From: Acanthaster planci
Taxonomy: Eukaryota; Echinodermata; Asteroidea; Valvatida; Acanthasteridae
Assembly: GCF_001949145.1 (NCBI RefSeq)
Contig: NW_019091424.1
Coordinates: forward strand, 192,883-256,882
Direction of reading: 5' to 3'
DNA: 64,000 nt
Of this stretch, positions 9,650 to 49,800 are shown in pieces. The translations under genes and the position numbers were made by a program. The number at the start of each line of letters is the position of its first letter. Within the stretch, counting starts at the first letter, position 1. Below the pieces are notes generated by a model. It was not told the DNA's origin and did not search any database. It saw only the letters and a program-made list of their open reading frames with translations.

Positions 9650-12600
9650 TTGTATTTGTTAATTCGTGCACGTTATGGTCAAAAGCTTAACCTAGGTGAA
9701 GGTCTGCTATTTCTGTGCAGTTTCGTTAATGCATTACCTTGATGAAACTAAGAAGTGAACCATAACCTAAAAGCTGTTTTAAGTTTTCTGATACTGTCAA
9801 AAAAACACAAGTATTAAAATATGATTTTATTACAGCTATGGTTTACAGCAGAATTTGGGACATTGAATACCGCAAGATGAATATTATCAAATCGGCAGGA
9901 TATGAGGAATTGATAAAGCTCTTCCAACAGCAATATGGAACTTTTAGGGCCAAGAGGACTTACGGTGGTTGAAATTAGACAAATTTTTGTCCAAAATAAA
10001 AATCACAATACATACTGTTGCAGCCTTCATTCAGATTGGTGCCTTTTTCTAGAACAGTATATAAGAAGTGAAAACTATCAAGGAGAAAATGATACGTACT
10101 GCTTCGTGTTCATTTGATTTATTTTTACAGATTCAGTGGATTGTCATCAATCGGGCAGATACGGAACCCTGTGCGCGCCCATAACCCTTTTCAAGTCTAG
10201 TCTCACATTTCATTTCGGATGGTTTTCTGTAAAGAAATTATGAACTTCTCAAATGTGGAAGTTACAATTCTAGCATGAACTTATCGAAGGCTATAAACAG
10301 TGACACATCCCGGATTTGCCGGGGGGAGCTCGGCCTCAAAAGTAAAAACAACACATTGATGTTAAGCCCCCTCCTCCGTTGCACTACAGCTTACTGGAAT
10401 CTTCAGCTGCATCCGAGTTACGGTAGTATATAGCTATATATATAATTGCATATTTATCCTCGTTTTTCACAAAGTTAAAACAAATACAACTTCATGTGGG
10501 TGGGGATCGAGTCTCGAAATTGTGGCCACTTTAGGTTTGGTCACTTTTTCTTGTGATCTTATAAGTACAGTTGTTTTTGTTAATAAAACTAGACCAACAG
10601 ATTAAAATGACAAATGAACTATATTTCCTCTCTCCGTAGGATACTTAGGCTCTATTTTTATTTTTTAAAACTCAAGATATTTATGCTTACTTGTCATAAC
10701 TTACTAATATTATCATATAAATATACCGTACATACATTTATCACTGGCAATTAGAAGAGGCATCGTGAGTATTCCTTTTGCCTTGCTTTTATCTTTCATT
10801 CTGGGCCCTATATTATTGATTGGAACTTGACTTTATGTCAGGTAGTGAAGTGTAGACTCTCAGTCAAAAAGGTTGATCATTTCGTACAAGCTTCGTCTAG
10901 TACAGTGACACTGTCGGGCATGTTAAATCAGCTTTTTTGTATGCAAGAACATTATTTTCCTTTTAATCTCGTGCTTTATGGGAGGTGATGGAAAAACTAG
11001 CCGGGGACTAAGGGTTTGCTTGTCGACGCCGGGTATCGGATGGACTCCCCCCCCCCAAAAAAAAGAGAAAATTCTCAGGCCTATGTAGATACAAAAGTCT
11101 ATATGTATCCGATCTAATAATTTAGCTCAATCGGTCAACGTTTTTCTTGGCATATGGAACTAATGAGAATATCAGCTAGGTTTCACGGGGTTTTAAATCG
11201 AGATCACAGGCAAACACCGACACCCAGAGTCAATACAAAATGGACAATAAATGAGCGGCTGTAATTTGATGATTAAATTTAATACGAACTGGCTTTTACC
11301 TGGAGGAACTTGGGTCCTTGCAGTGAAAAAGTCAGACATCATACACAAGAGAAGCGTTTGGAGCTTCGTTAGTCGCATGATGCCTCTCGTGAATATCTGC
11401 AAGATGAGTTATAGTTAATCTCTGATGTTTGTGATCATTTTTCCAGCGTTGCGTGTGTAAAGCTCAACCTCAACCGTAGCTCCACAGATCAGCAACTAGC
11501 AAGAATACCGCTTGTGGATGACTGAGGCTAGACGCCGATTGAGCAATGCCTTCCTCTCCACTATGTCACATCCAGTGAGGTTTCGTTTTCATAGAAAACA
11601 TCCGCCGACGGTTTGTGCGACAACAAAAGGCCAGACGTGCTGCATAATTTTTTGGTATCATTTGATTTAACACCCTCGTGTAGATTGCCTAGGAGCGCGT
11701 CCCGGCCCCACGTTTGTTCACTGCGTTTCTATGGTGAACAGTCAACAAGAGAGGCCATCATTTTAAGTTTCTGGCTAAGGGAAATCCCCTTCTTGTTATC
11801 CCCCCCCCCCACGGGGTCATACGTTGTATTCTATTTTTTATGGGTCAAGGCTGATTAAAGGCTGAACGAGCCTGTCATTGAGATTCTCTTTATCTTGTCA
11901 TGAATCCTTTTGGAGCCTAAATCGCTTTGTACAAAGTGCGGTACTGAACCTTTGGTAGCCTTACACGCATAATATAGACACCGCCGCTCTGACTTTTTTG
12001 GTGGCACATTACAGGGGGCCTAGAGGGATTGCACTTCGTGTTTTGGTTCCCTGCATGCCATGCTTGACTGAGTACCGACTGCCAGGGTTCTACGGACTGC
12101 ACAGCTGTAGCCTTGGGTGTATATCACGTGGTACATGGATTGTTGTGAAAATGAATACAAGAACACTTTTAAGTTGCATACATTAAAAAAAATGAAAACC
12201 ACTTTGACCGGGGCTCGGTCCATGTGTGCACTCTGCCTGGCTGGGTTTTCAGAACTAATTCTGCGCACTTGATGAGCAGCCACACTTACAGTTTCTGCAA
12301 ATTCTTTTTTTTCTGAGCCAAGTTCAATAAGGGCGCCGCCAAGTGTCGGCAGTGTGGCAATGCTTAATGCGCACGCGTCGCATCGGCATTTGGCGAGACT
12401 CCCGAAGTCAGCTAGACTGTAGACGGTCGCCAGTTCGCAGCGCAGGAGTAAGTCAGTTTTCAAATTTTCTGATCAAATCTCCAAAGAGGCGGTGTATCCT
12501 TGTGCTGTGAGAAGGAGGACGCAGTGGATTGCACCTGTCTGGGAAAGGAATTCCCTCTGTTTTTGATCGACCATCAGCGGATGATTGGATCACATTGGAG

Positions 12601-12800
12601 CGTCGTCCTGCATCCCTCCCTGCATAATGCTGGTCCACGATGTCATGCCATGTCCATAATGTCCATGGTTCTAAAACAGGGGAACTCTACATAAACGTTT
12701 CATTGTCAGTCGTGTAGCGTGCGTCTGTGTCAACCGTTGGGTGTGTGTAAAAATTGCCACTGCAGCGTTACAGCAACTGTTCTACATGTGGTCATGCAGT
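9650..12800. other. Intergenic region, no gene recognised
   Basis: Only short open frames without family resemblance were seen, on both strands. It holds AT-rich stretches around 10.4-10.7 kb and homopolymer C/A runs near 11.05 and 11.80 kb. A first exon or promoter of the CUB/LDLa gene could lie here, but no signal peptide exon was identified. Confidence 0.5.
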
Positions 12801-13460
12801 TCCCATAGCTAGGCCTACATCATGTTGCCCCACTACGGCACCAGTGCTCGCTGCCGCTCCATCCTTAGCCACACATCCGTATACACAGTTTCGTGTCGGC
12901 ATAAGGAAATGCTTGGCGCACCCTCTTATCATCATAAGCACAATTTCTTTCACACACACACAAATGATCCCTTGCCTCTTCGCTTTCTAAAAACAAAAAC
13001 TATTTATTGAATGATTTCACTCACGTTATTCTGGTATTTTCCAGTCTTTTTGCCTTTACCCATTCAATCTCACCATGGGGGAAGGAGTCCTTCTGTGTCC
13101 TTCCTCCATGATCTCACGGTCACACTCTTTCACGCCGTCTTTAAATTAAAATTAAAACAGCCGTGTGCTGACCGAGATCAAGTGACCTATATAAAGTTCA
13201 ACAGACTCATTTTAATTTAAAGATGGAATGTGAGAGTGCGACTGTGAGATTGAATGGGTAAAGGCAAAAAGGCAGGAAAATACCAGAATAACGCGAGTGA
13301 AATCATTTAATTAATGCTGGCTTTTATAAAGTGGAAAGGCCAAGGATCATTTGTGTGTGCAAAAGAAATTATGCGATTATGATGTACGATTATAAATTGG
13401 CTACGGATGGAGCATTAGCGAGGATCCATGCCACACTATTGGGCCTAGCTAGCAGGCTGT
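12800..13460. repeat. Long imperfect palindrome (fold-back element)
   Basis: The arms at about 12800-13154 and 13210-13460 are inverted copies. For example, 'cattcaatctca' near 13062 matches 'tgagattgaatg' near 13244, and 'ttccagtctttttgcctttacc' matches its complement near 13260. The left arm carries about 43 nt absent from the right arm. No transposase frame was seen. It resembles a non-autonomous fold-back or hairpin transposon lying just upstream of SNRNP35. Confidence 0.75.
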
Positions 13461-13879
13461 TGATGAATTGCATTCATTAAAACCTAGCAAAACGGGATAA
13501 GATGATGGCAAGGGGATGAGTAGATTTTCATTACAGGTTCATCTGACGTGACTGACCATGCTGACCGTGACTTATTGCTCACATAACAATAGCCCCACGT
13601 GCCCTACCTACCTGCTCCAGTCTTATTCCCAAAATGTGTCAGCTTGGAACTACATGTATATAAGATCTGACATGATCTTGACGTGTGAGACAGGATCGTG
13701 TCAAACACAGCTACTAACTGAGACATTATCACTGTATCATTAAGTGATTGTTTTGTTTAGGCCTATCCAACTGTCGCCAAGAGGCAAGAAGCAACCAACT
13801 GGACATGGCTGAGTTTGACCATAGTGTAGATCTTATCAGGAAGTCAGCATACTTTTATTGCTTACTCCCAAATCTAGAG

Positions 13880-13996
13880 ATGGAGTCTGATGTGAGATGG
13901 GAGCCTACCCTTAGAGTTTACTGCCCGTTGAAGGCAGGCAGTATCGATGGCACAGACACAAGACCCCATGATAAGGCCATTGAAAGAGCCATGAAG
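13880..13996 (+). CDS. SNRNP35: SNRNP35 coding exon 1
   Basis: It encodes the N-terminus with PLKAGSIDGTD and HDKAIERAMK, and ends at AAG followed by GTACAT. An in-frame ATG 75 nt upstream (13805) would add 25 residues unlike the family. Confidence 0.85.
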
Positions 13997-16972
13997 GTAC
14001 ATGTATGATATTTTGTGGGAAAGAGTTCTACATCACACACCTGTATATCCCTTGACACCCTCTGCAGGAACTGCATGAGACTGAACTGAAAATGTTTGTC
14101 TGAGTAAACGCTTCTGTATTTTCCAGGCTAAATTTGACTTTTTAGTACAAGTTATGGCTTTTTGATGGCTGATAAACTGGAAGGGAAAGTACCGGTAATA
14201 GGTGGTGTCCATATGTGAAATTCTTTTCCATTTGTAGTAGCACTAAGCAGTGGGTGTTGGAAGGGTACAGGACAGAAGAACTCGGGAGGTTCCGCCATTT
14301 CTGTTAATTTTTAAAAAACTTGTTGCAAAATTGGTCAATATACATTGCACATCTCTATAATAGTGACCAATTACAGGGCAATTTTCATTTGACTAGGAAG
14401 GAAGTAGGACAAAGATAGGAGCCGTATTGGTTTTTGAAACATCACAGTTCTGGAAGTAGGTGGCAGTAACGAATGACAGGTTACAACATATGCACCTGTC
14501 TCAAAATATAACTTGCAGTGCTCGTTACCGAATATCGTTTTTGTGTTTGTTTTTCAACCACTGAAGGCCATCTACAAGCCCAATAAAGCTGTTCAGGGTG
14601 ACCCGGACTGCACGCTGTTCATTGGAAGGCTTGATTCTTCAACGTCAGAGCACACTCTCAGTAAGGTAGAGTATCACATGAGTCTGGCTTTAGGCATTAT
14701 GAAACATTGGTTCTCACATCCAAGAGCTTCAGATGTTGTCGTTTGTACAGTTTTATCTGAGAATAAAGTGCCAGATATCAGTCGTCCATAAATGGCAAAA
14801 GCATTGTGGTGTGGAGCTGAAGTTTAACAAAACTGTGCCCATTTACATATGTAGGTTTTTCCTGATGTAGAGCAAAGCCTGAAGCATAGTCATCTTTATA
14901 AAAATAATGAGTGATCTCGGTAGATCAGCTCAACACAAAAAGTTTTTTGATCTGTGAATTTAGTGTTGAAGTCTAGACCAGCCATAAATTGTTTCACAAG
15001 TCTCTTCACAATATAAGTCATAAATAGTTGTGTGAGCACTGTCAAAGGAAGTTTTGAGCACAGTTTATTTCAACAGTTTGTGACTTGGCTGAATATAGGA
15101 TATACTCTTCAATCGACTTGACTACAACAGTGCATTGAGCCATGCATGTACTTAAATTCAAGTACATGTACGCATACAAATGATGTGCCCCATAGATTAT
15201 AAACGCGCCCTCTTGTTATTTCACCTGTATGCAGTCACGTTTATTTACTTGTCACTCATCTGTCATTTATTTCAATTTTTTTTTGTAACGGGCAGATTTT
15301 CTCAAAGTACGGAGACATTGTCCATGTCCGTGTAGTACGAGACATTGTCACTGGAATGTCCAAGCGATATGCCTTCATTGAGTATAGCAAAGAGCGGTAT
15401 GCCTCCAGAGCACGACGGGATGCCAACCGTTTAGCTATTGACGGCTCAGAAATTCTGGTTGAGTACGAATGTGAACGAATTCTGCCAAAGTGGATACCAA
15501 GAAGATTAGGTGAGTCTACATTTATGGTGGCACATGTATACACCCTAGAAACAGGTGTCTAATCTGTGAATGCATTAGCCCAAAACCTTAAGTTGTTTTT
15601 TTCCATCAAAACTTTTATGATGGCTGTGAAAAAAGTTGTCATTTGACAAGACCATATAAACCATAATAGCAGCTAGAGTTGACAGGTCTATTCCTCTTGC
15701 ATTAAGCAAATTTGGCCTCAGAACATTGAGAACAGGCTGACATGTTGGATTACGTTGTCATGTTAACGCATTCACGTTTACGCACTCACATGGTTCAGAC
15801 CATATTTTTTTACTTGTGAAGCTTTTTTTTTAAAAAAATATTTCTGACATCATCAATTCAAATCTGCGCCATCTCTCATCAATGCACTTGTGCATGTTTT
15901 ACTCTCATGTGGCAGGCGTCGGTGAGGTTCCAAGTTGTTCGTGGGTATTGGTGCAAGTTTACGTTCCCCATGTCACCTCTAGTTCTACTTATAATATCTA
16001 TGGACAGGACAATATCTGTTCTGAGTAGCAGTACCCTCTCATTGGCTCAGAAGGTACAGGCTGGATGGAAAGTTTGTAACCAGGACTTGCACATACCCGG
16101 GGTGCACATGCAAAGACCATATATTGTATTCATCAAATCAGAGGTGCATGGTCAGTGCATTTTACACAGTTAAAATGCACATGTGCAAGCATGATGTCTT
16201 GCCCACCAAAGCGGCGTTGTCGCTGTGTAAAAATACTGCAATATCCTATTGCCGCATGGACACAATCCTCACATTGTATAAGAAAATGTATTTTTGAAAG
16301 TGTTCCAGACTTGCAAATGTTTAGCAACATGTATTAACTTCAGTGACTGAAGTTAATAATGAATGCTAAAGAGTGCATAGCGACCTGACTCCCTTTGCCA
16401 TGCTATCAACAATCTTTGCAGGTGGTGGGTTTGGTGGCAAGAAGGAGTCGGGACAGCTTCGGTTTGGAGGATCAGACAGACCATTCCGCAGGCCAATCAT
16501 CATCAGCAAGCAAGATGACGGTAGTGGTAGAGGTGGGCAGCAGGACAGACATAGTGACAGATATGGTGGGGGTCATTATGACAGAGACAGGGGCAGACAC
16601 AGCGGTAGTTACTATGATAGAGAAGGTGACAGACAGGGTAACAAAAGTAAAGATAGGGACAGGTATTACGATAGGCACCGGGAGAGAGACAGACACAGAG
16701 ATAGAAACAGCGATAGGCACTATGATAGAAGGAAGGACAATGAGAGGGACACAGGCAGGCACAGGGAGAGAGATAGTGACAGAAATAGAGATAGATATAG
16801 TGGGAAAGGGGGGTACAGCGAGCATAGAGATCAGGTTCCTGCTCAGGAAGTTGTGATTAAAAAAGAGCCCAATACATGTTCAAGACCAGAGACCTCATCA
16901 GAAGGTTTGCCTGTAACTACTGGTAATGGTTCGCAACCTTCTATAATAAGCATCAAACAGGAAAAATTATGA
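13880..16972 (+). CDS. SNRNP35: U11/U12 small nuclear ribonucleoprotein 35 kDa protein
   Basis: This protein belongs to the U11/U12 di-snRNP, which recognises minor (U12-type) introns in the nucleus. Coding exons are 13880-13996, 14567-14665, 15296-15509 and 16422-16972 (326 aa; the human protein has 246). The motif PLKAGSIDGTD near residues 16-26 and the block PRRLGGGFGGKKESGQLRFGG after the RRM match the family closely. RNP2 is LFIGRL (56-61) and RNP1 is KRYAFIEY (95-102). An arginine/aspartate-rich repeat follows, as expected, then a longer tail with two I-K-x-E motifs. The start at 13880 is preferred because a good acceptor (cttactcccaaatctag) ends two bases before it and the length then fits the family. 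An upstream in-frame ATG at 13805 is the alternative. Confidence 0.93.
14567..14665 (+). CDS. SNRNP35: SNRNP35 coding exon 2
   Basis: A 99-nt phase-0 exon with the RNP2 motif LFIGRL. Acceptor is accactgaag and donor GTAGAG. Confidence 0.9.
15296..15509 (+). CDS. SNRNP35: SNRNP35 coding exon 3
   Basis: A 214-nt exon carrying most of the RRM (FSKYGDI, VRDIVTGMSK, RNP1 KRYAFIEY) and ending in WIPRRL. Donor GTGAGT; phase 1. Confidence 0.93.
15706..15885. repeat. Dispersed repeat, copy 1 (in SNRNP35 intron 3)
   Basis: It shares an ordered series of blocks with 27280-27445: aatttggcc, ggctgacatg (ggtgacatg), catgttaacgca, atggttcag, a poly-T/A stretch, atcaattca and ctctcatca. It looks like an old interspersed element. 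Confidence 0.6.
16422..16972 (+). CDS. SNRNP35: SNRNP35 coding exon 4
   Basis: The acceptor is tctttgcag. The exon encodes GGFGGKKESGQLRFGG, a long run of D-R, R-D, D-R-Y and H-R-E repeats, then VIKKEP and IKQEKL before TGA at 16970-16972. Confidence 0.92.
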
Positions 16973-17334
16973 CACTGCTCATATAACCTGGCCATTAGAT
17001 TGAAGGTTCATTCGTTGGTGTGATACTTTTTGTATATTTGTCGTCGTTTCTGTATATACACTCTCTAAAAAAGAAACTAAAGTTAAAATTGTCAACAACC
17101 TCCCAAAAGTGTGATCAAAATACAAGCCCCTTTTCATTTTCCTCTGACTGTTGTCATTTCATAATGTTATTGTTTGTATCTGTAGTGGGCAGCATTTTCA
17201 GGACTGTTTCAGTGCAAAGCTGTAGCAAATATCAGTGATAAAAGACTGATCCAAGCTAAGCAGGACAGGTACGTGTATAGTAATCATTTGAGTCATCTCA
17301 GTATACATGTATGTGTTTGAATAGTTTCTGTTCA

Positions 17335-17340
17335 AATAAA
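17335..17340 (+). terminator. Candidate polyadenylation signal of SNRNP35
   Basis: AATAAA lies 363 nt after the stop codon, with GT-rich sequence about 50 nt further on. It is the first clear canonical hexamer downstream. Confidence 0.4.
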
Positions 17341-17344
17341 TAAG

Positions 17345-19300
17345 CCTTTTGCAAGTTAAATTTGATTACAACCTAGTACATTGAGGTATCCGGTTGTACA
17401 ATTATTTATTTACAAGTAATTTAGATTTGTCCCTTTTTTTAACCCGTAAGTCAGTTTTTATTATTAGTTGTGTTTTGTTGTTTTCCGTGATACCTGTAAG
17501 TGGCGGATCTCCGCTGTTGGATATCAGAATAGATAAATGAAAATAAATAAAATAAACTTTACAATTTGAAGTTCCCAAACTAAAGACACTTGTGCTATAC
17601 CTTTTATCCATTGAAAACAGTGTATTGCTGCAAGGTGTATTTTATGTAACTACATGTAAGCAAAAGCTCGCCCCGAATCACGAGGTATAGCAACAGTGTC
17701 ATTAGTATGGAAAATTCAAATTATTATGTTCACGTGAACTTGAAGTACGCAGTGTACCAAATTTAACTCGCAAAAGGCTTAGTGCTTAAGCCTGATGATA
17801 ACAAGGAACAAAGGTAACAGGGCTTTACACGGAAAAAGCAATTTAGCTAGCAATGTAACCCACAAGGACAGCAGGCAAACTTTAGAAACGGACATTCTCC
17901 AGACTCGTTCTGGGTTGATTCACTTATTGTTTTATTTGATTTACTTTCATGAACTTAAATTTGTTCAACTTCTTACCAGAGGACTACATGTAAATAAAAT
18001 TCTATAACTTAACTGAAAAATAGCTATTTGACTGTGAACACTTGGACGGAGTATTTCCATGTACAGCCATATCTGTAATCATTAAGAACACCTCCATGTT
18101 TGTCCAGAGCTTACAAATTCATTTAACAAAATGCACTGCGTTAAGATAACTCTTCATAACAAAACAATAGAAATACACAAAACAATTTATTTGTACATAC
18201 ATTTTGCTTTAGTTACAGTTTTATAAAAACAAAACTACAAACTACACTCTAGGCAGTCTAGAACCTGTTTTAGTCGCCTTGTTTTAACACCTGTCCCCAA
18301 AAATTTCCACCAAATTATGTAATTCCCTTGTCATTCTTTAACGTAAGCACCAGGCGACTATAAACAGTGGCATTCTCGGTTATGGATGAATTTAGTACTT
18401 TTTGTCTCTTGACATTGTTACTTGATCTTCTCATTGTCTTTGGAACACAAAAATCACACATTTGGCAAGCGTCCAAGAGTTTTGCATACTGCATTATTTT
18501 GTCAAAAGGAGCATAATAATACACACAAATGTGTATGGAAATAAGGCTCAAACTGCGTATCAAAATTAAACACATTGTCTATGAACTTCACAGCAAAATA
18601 TCAACTTTCATGAAAAGGTGCAGTTTCGTACGTTTACAGTCTTTTTCTTCTGTCCATCATATGTACAGCATGACACACTCTTCGTCATGATGGGAAAAAG
18701 AGATCAGGGATTTTGTGAAATTCGCTTCAGCTTCAATATCAAAGTTTGAACGGTTACATGTTTATTGTTACTTCATTGTGTATTTGTCGAATAACAAATT
18801 CTGGATGCTTTAGAGAGTAAAGAACGTGATTCTGGAACTACAGTTTGTAGACTACACGTTTGTGCTATCTGCCATCGAAGTTCAAAATACAAATGTACAT
18901 CCACTCGACAAAGAGGGCGACGTTTATTGTTTCGGTTTCCGTGACTAACCCTGTGTAATGTCCATGACTGCAAATCCCCGGATGCACAAGCCTATTTGGA
19001 GCTATGTTACTTGAGTTGTGTTGCAGTGAATGGCACGAAAAGTCTTATCGTGGGTGATACTGTAAGGAAAAGCTGGTTATTCCTAGGTGTTTTCCCTGCA
19101 GGGATCTGTTTTCAGAGGCCTACTCCCTTTTCTCTATTCTTCCTTGACCGAGCTAGGAGAAGCCATTATCGTCAGTTTCTTTCTCATTCTTTTATCTGTC
19201 ACAGCTTCTTATTTCTCATTTTTGACAAAATAAAAATGGATCAGTACTGGCCGTCAGTATTGGATAGATACTGTGAAATAAATTACGAATAACACAACAT
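17345..19300. other. Intergenic region between convergent SNRNP35 and RFX6
   Basis: No coding exon or RNA gene was recognised. It is AT-rich and probably contains the 3' UTR of both neighbours. One AGAGGGCG word occurs at 18912. Confidence 0.5.
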
Positions 19301-19571
19301 GGGTGCGTTCGATTAGCTTCCCTGGATGCACCAGTGTTACACGCAACGGAAGCCTAGAAAGGAGGCTAATCGGATGCTGCAGTGTATTCACCGAGGCATT
19401 CGGGGAAAAAAGGTCAAGTCCCCGCCACGTTCCATCATATCCATGCTCGAGCAGTCCATCCGTGATGTCATTACACTCAGGCAGCCTCCAGAGACCCGCT
19501 CGCCAGCTGGGGTAGTGGTGGCTGACACCAGGGCAGACTTACACGTGTATTAAAGCTAATCCAACGCACCC
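19301..19571. mobile_element. Small inverted-repeat DNA element next to the RFX6 stop codon
   Basis: The ends GGGTGCGTTCGATTAGCTT (19301-19319) and its inverted copy (19553-19571) match at 18 of 19 positions. An internal GGCTAATCG block near 19364 is a subterminal inverted repeat. The 271-bp size fits a MITE. No clear target-site duplication was seen. It would lie in the RFX6 3' UTR, 30 bp beyond the stop. Confidence 0.65.
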
Positions 19572-19600
19572 AATATGGCGCAGAATTTGAAGTCGATGAT

Positions 19601-46822
<27,222 letters not shown>

Positions 46823-46859
46823 GTTGATGTGAAGTGCCCGGACCTTCTTCGCTTCTGGA

Positions 46860-49800
46860 AATTCTTTGAATTTGTTTCTGTGTTCTTAAACGATTGTTCG
46901 ATTTTAAATGTGTAATTTAATTTGGCTTATGTAAATTTGAAAGATTTGACGATATGTCTATTCTATGTTAAGAGTGCACGCAGGCTGTACAAACGTTTCC
47001 GTTCATGTGAGCAAATATCTAGTATCTTGCTGTTTTCAGTTCGCCTCAGCAAATCTTTTCTTTTTCAGGTATAAAACTATGTATAATGCAGCTTGTCTAA
47101 TGACGTTTGTCTTCAAATATGGGAAGTAACGTCTGAATATAGAGCAAACGGCGTTTCTTGGAAGGCTCTGGTGCAGAAAAAGGTCCGAGTGGAAAGAACG
47201 TAGACATCAAACGTGATTGGCTCCAAGTTGAGCAATGTTTGGAGTGCCTGAAGCTGAAGACTTTCCCCGCTTGGGGTCGAACAAGCTACCTTGCAAGGCT
47301 TGAACAGACGGCTGCACGATATCAAATAGCCTTGATACCTTTGCACGGCAGCCTTTATCTTCCTTCTCCAAACTTGCCAAACTTGAGTTCAAAGTCAGTA
47401 TATAGTTGTGGTGATGTCCAACTTGCTGTCTTTTGGAACTTCTGTGCGTAGAGCGGTCGGTCTCGGCAAACGATTGGAAAGGTGAGGTGAGAGCAAAATC
47501 TTCTTCCCTTGGCGACTGAAAGAAAAAGGCCTATCGGGTTCCATGCGTGTGATATTTCAGAAAGGTAGCAATTCTGATGTGTTCCCCCCTCGCGTGCTTG
47601 CACGTCTGTCTATCTCAGTGCAGTTTGTCGGAGCTTATAAAGTGCAATCTCCTTTACTTAGCCAGCGACTATTGCCCCAAACCAAACCGTGTCCGACTGT
47701 ACACACTGCACTCTCACAGCGATAGAGCCGGGATGGACTTTGAACGCGTTTAAGAGAGGGGAACGCACACAAACGCTCCAAACATCTATAAACATCTCCA
47801 CCATTCAGCAAGTGCACAAAACAATAGGAGGTGGTCTAAATGGGCGATTTCGTCGTAGCGCCGCAAGATCGACCGCTATGTAGCTGTTCAAAGAGAAAAA
47901 GAGGAGTAAATGAAACCTTCCGGACTAATAACCCCTATTGCCTAGTCCTCCTTGTAGTCAATAGGAAGCCATATTATAATTAGCATTGGGATCAGTTAAG
48001 GACCGGCCAAGCTCTCTTGTGCCGAATTCTTTTGAGCATGACAGCCCCCAATGACATAAAAACCAACAAACAAACGGGGCGAGATTGCGGAGCGCCGGCC
48101 AATGACAGGCGCTGATTATTCCCCGCGATTTTAATAAATAACCGCGCCACTTGAAAAATAGTTACTCAGTGGCGAACTGGACGGTTAAAGTTTAACAGGG
48201 AGCTGGGCAAAAGAGGTGATAGGGGCTTGCCGGAGACAAACAAACAATATGACTGTCTTCATCTCGATCTGTGTCCGAGTGAAGCTTCCCTTGTTTGAAT
48301 ATCAGTTACAAGAATCACAGTCGGGACCGAATGGGCCTGCAGACATTGCATGCAGAAGGTGCAAGGATGGCTAGAAAAAAATGTGTTAATAGTGACGGTG
48401 GGGACAGTTAAGTTCGTTTCTAGTTTTTTTAAGCATTCCCGATAAGACCATCGTCATTCAGTTGACGGCATATTTAGATTCGTTCTCTTTAATCGGCCGC
48501 TGCCAACACGTTGATATTCAACAGTAGCCTATCAAGAAAACCCCTCACTTCGTCATGTGTGTTCCCTTGCTTGTCCTTTTTGTGACTTTATGAGAGGCTA
48601 CGATTGACGTTGTAACATCTGAGAGAAGTTCACCTGATAAAAGAGAGTCACCGAAGGAAAATACGCCAACCTGCGATTTCTCCAAGATCTGGGCGGGGTT
48701 TTACCAACTATTCAGTCTCTCGTATGGGTGAAAGGTATTGTGAAGCATGAAATTCTCATCATGTTAAACTGATTGGCATGAAGTAAGACTATGATTCCAG
48801 AATTTTGAATTTGAAATCTGTCAGTTTGTTACTTTGCAGTAGTTGTTCAACTGAACATTGATTAAGAATTACTACAGCCTGGCATTGTTGGATTGATGTT
48901 ATGGAATACAAACCATTGTTATTCGCTGCCTTAAATTGTCACCGTATCACTTCATTGTTGACATGGGTTGCCACGTTGACCTGTTCTTGCAATGCATGTG
49001 TCTTTAGCTTTTGAGGGAAATGCTTCCCTCCTCACAACAGGGGTTTGCTTGCTTGCTTGTACCTGTCCGTAAAGGTAAAGAGAACCCGACTGTCGAACAT
49101 CTGAACTGGCCTGGACGTCGTCTGCGACCAGCACGCCCCAATCCGAAGCTGGTCTGCTGGCTTTGGTGTAAAGACTCTTCTTTCGAACTGTACGTAAAGG
49201 ATGATGCTCGAGACACTGCCATTCGTCATGAATGCATACCGCGTACCGAGGGTACCTGGGAGGGAATGCCATTTGTACCCATAAAAATTTACGTTAGACT
49301 GTTTTGAAATTGAATATCAATAAACATCTTAAGTGGGATGACCACAGCTACTGAAAATTACGTGGTTTGTGAAATCGAGAAAAGTTACCGGAAAAAGTTT
49401 GCAGAAGCTAACTTCCATGGCCTTATTTTTTCGGACTTACCTTGGAAAGTCAATTTCGCTGCCAATATTTCATGACGTCAAATTCGTTTCTCTCACGCTC
49501 ACAGTATGAATTGGCGTTTATAAACTGTACGGTGCGCCGAATCCAATGTTTGTATGTCCCGGCTGTGGAATACGAAAACTGTTTGAGTGGCAAAACGTAT
49601 TTAAATGCCAAACTCTGAATGGGCAACCGATTCTGTGAGCTGTTATTGTACTAACCCCTTCAACCTGTTGGTAACATCTGCTTCTGATGAGGAAAATATA
49701 CTTTGGCCGACGACTGGGAGAAAGCAAAGCAGTGAATCCAAAATCGCCTCTTAACGAATGGACAATGATTGACATCGATATGAAGACACATTTAAAAAGC

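Noticed and set aside
12493-12501. GTATCCTTG, resembling a U12-type 5' splice site upstream of SNRNP35
   Set aside because: The last consensus base differs and no U12 branch-point sequence was seen before the downstream acceptors; probably chance.
16472-16825. 117-codon minus-strand frame of Val/Ile/Ser/Pro repeats
   Set aside because: It is the antisense shadow of the Arg/Asp repeat in SNRNP35 exon 4.
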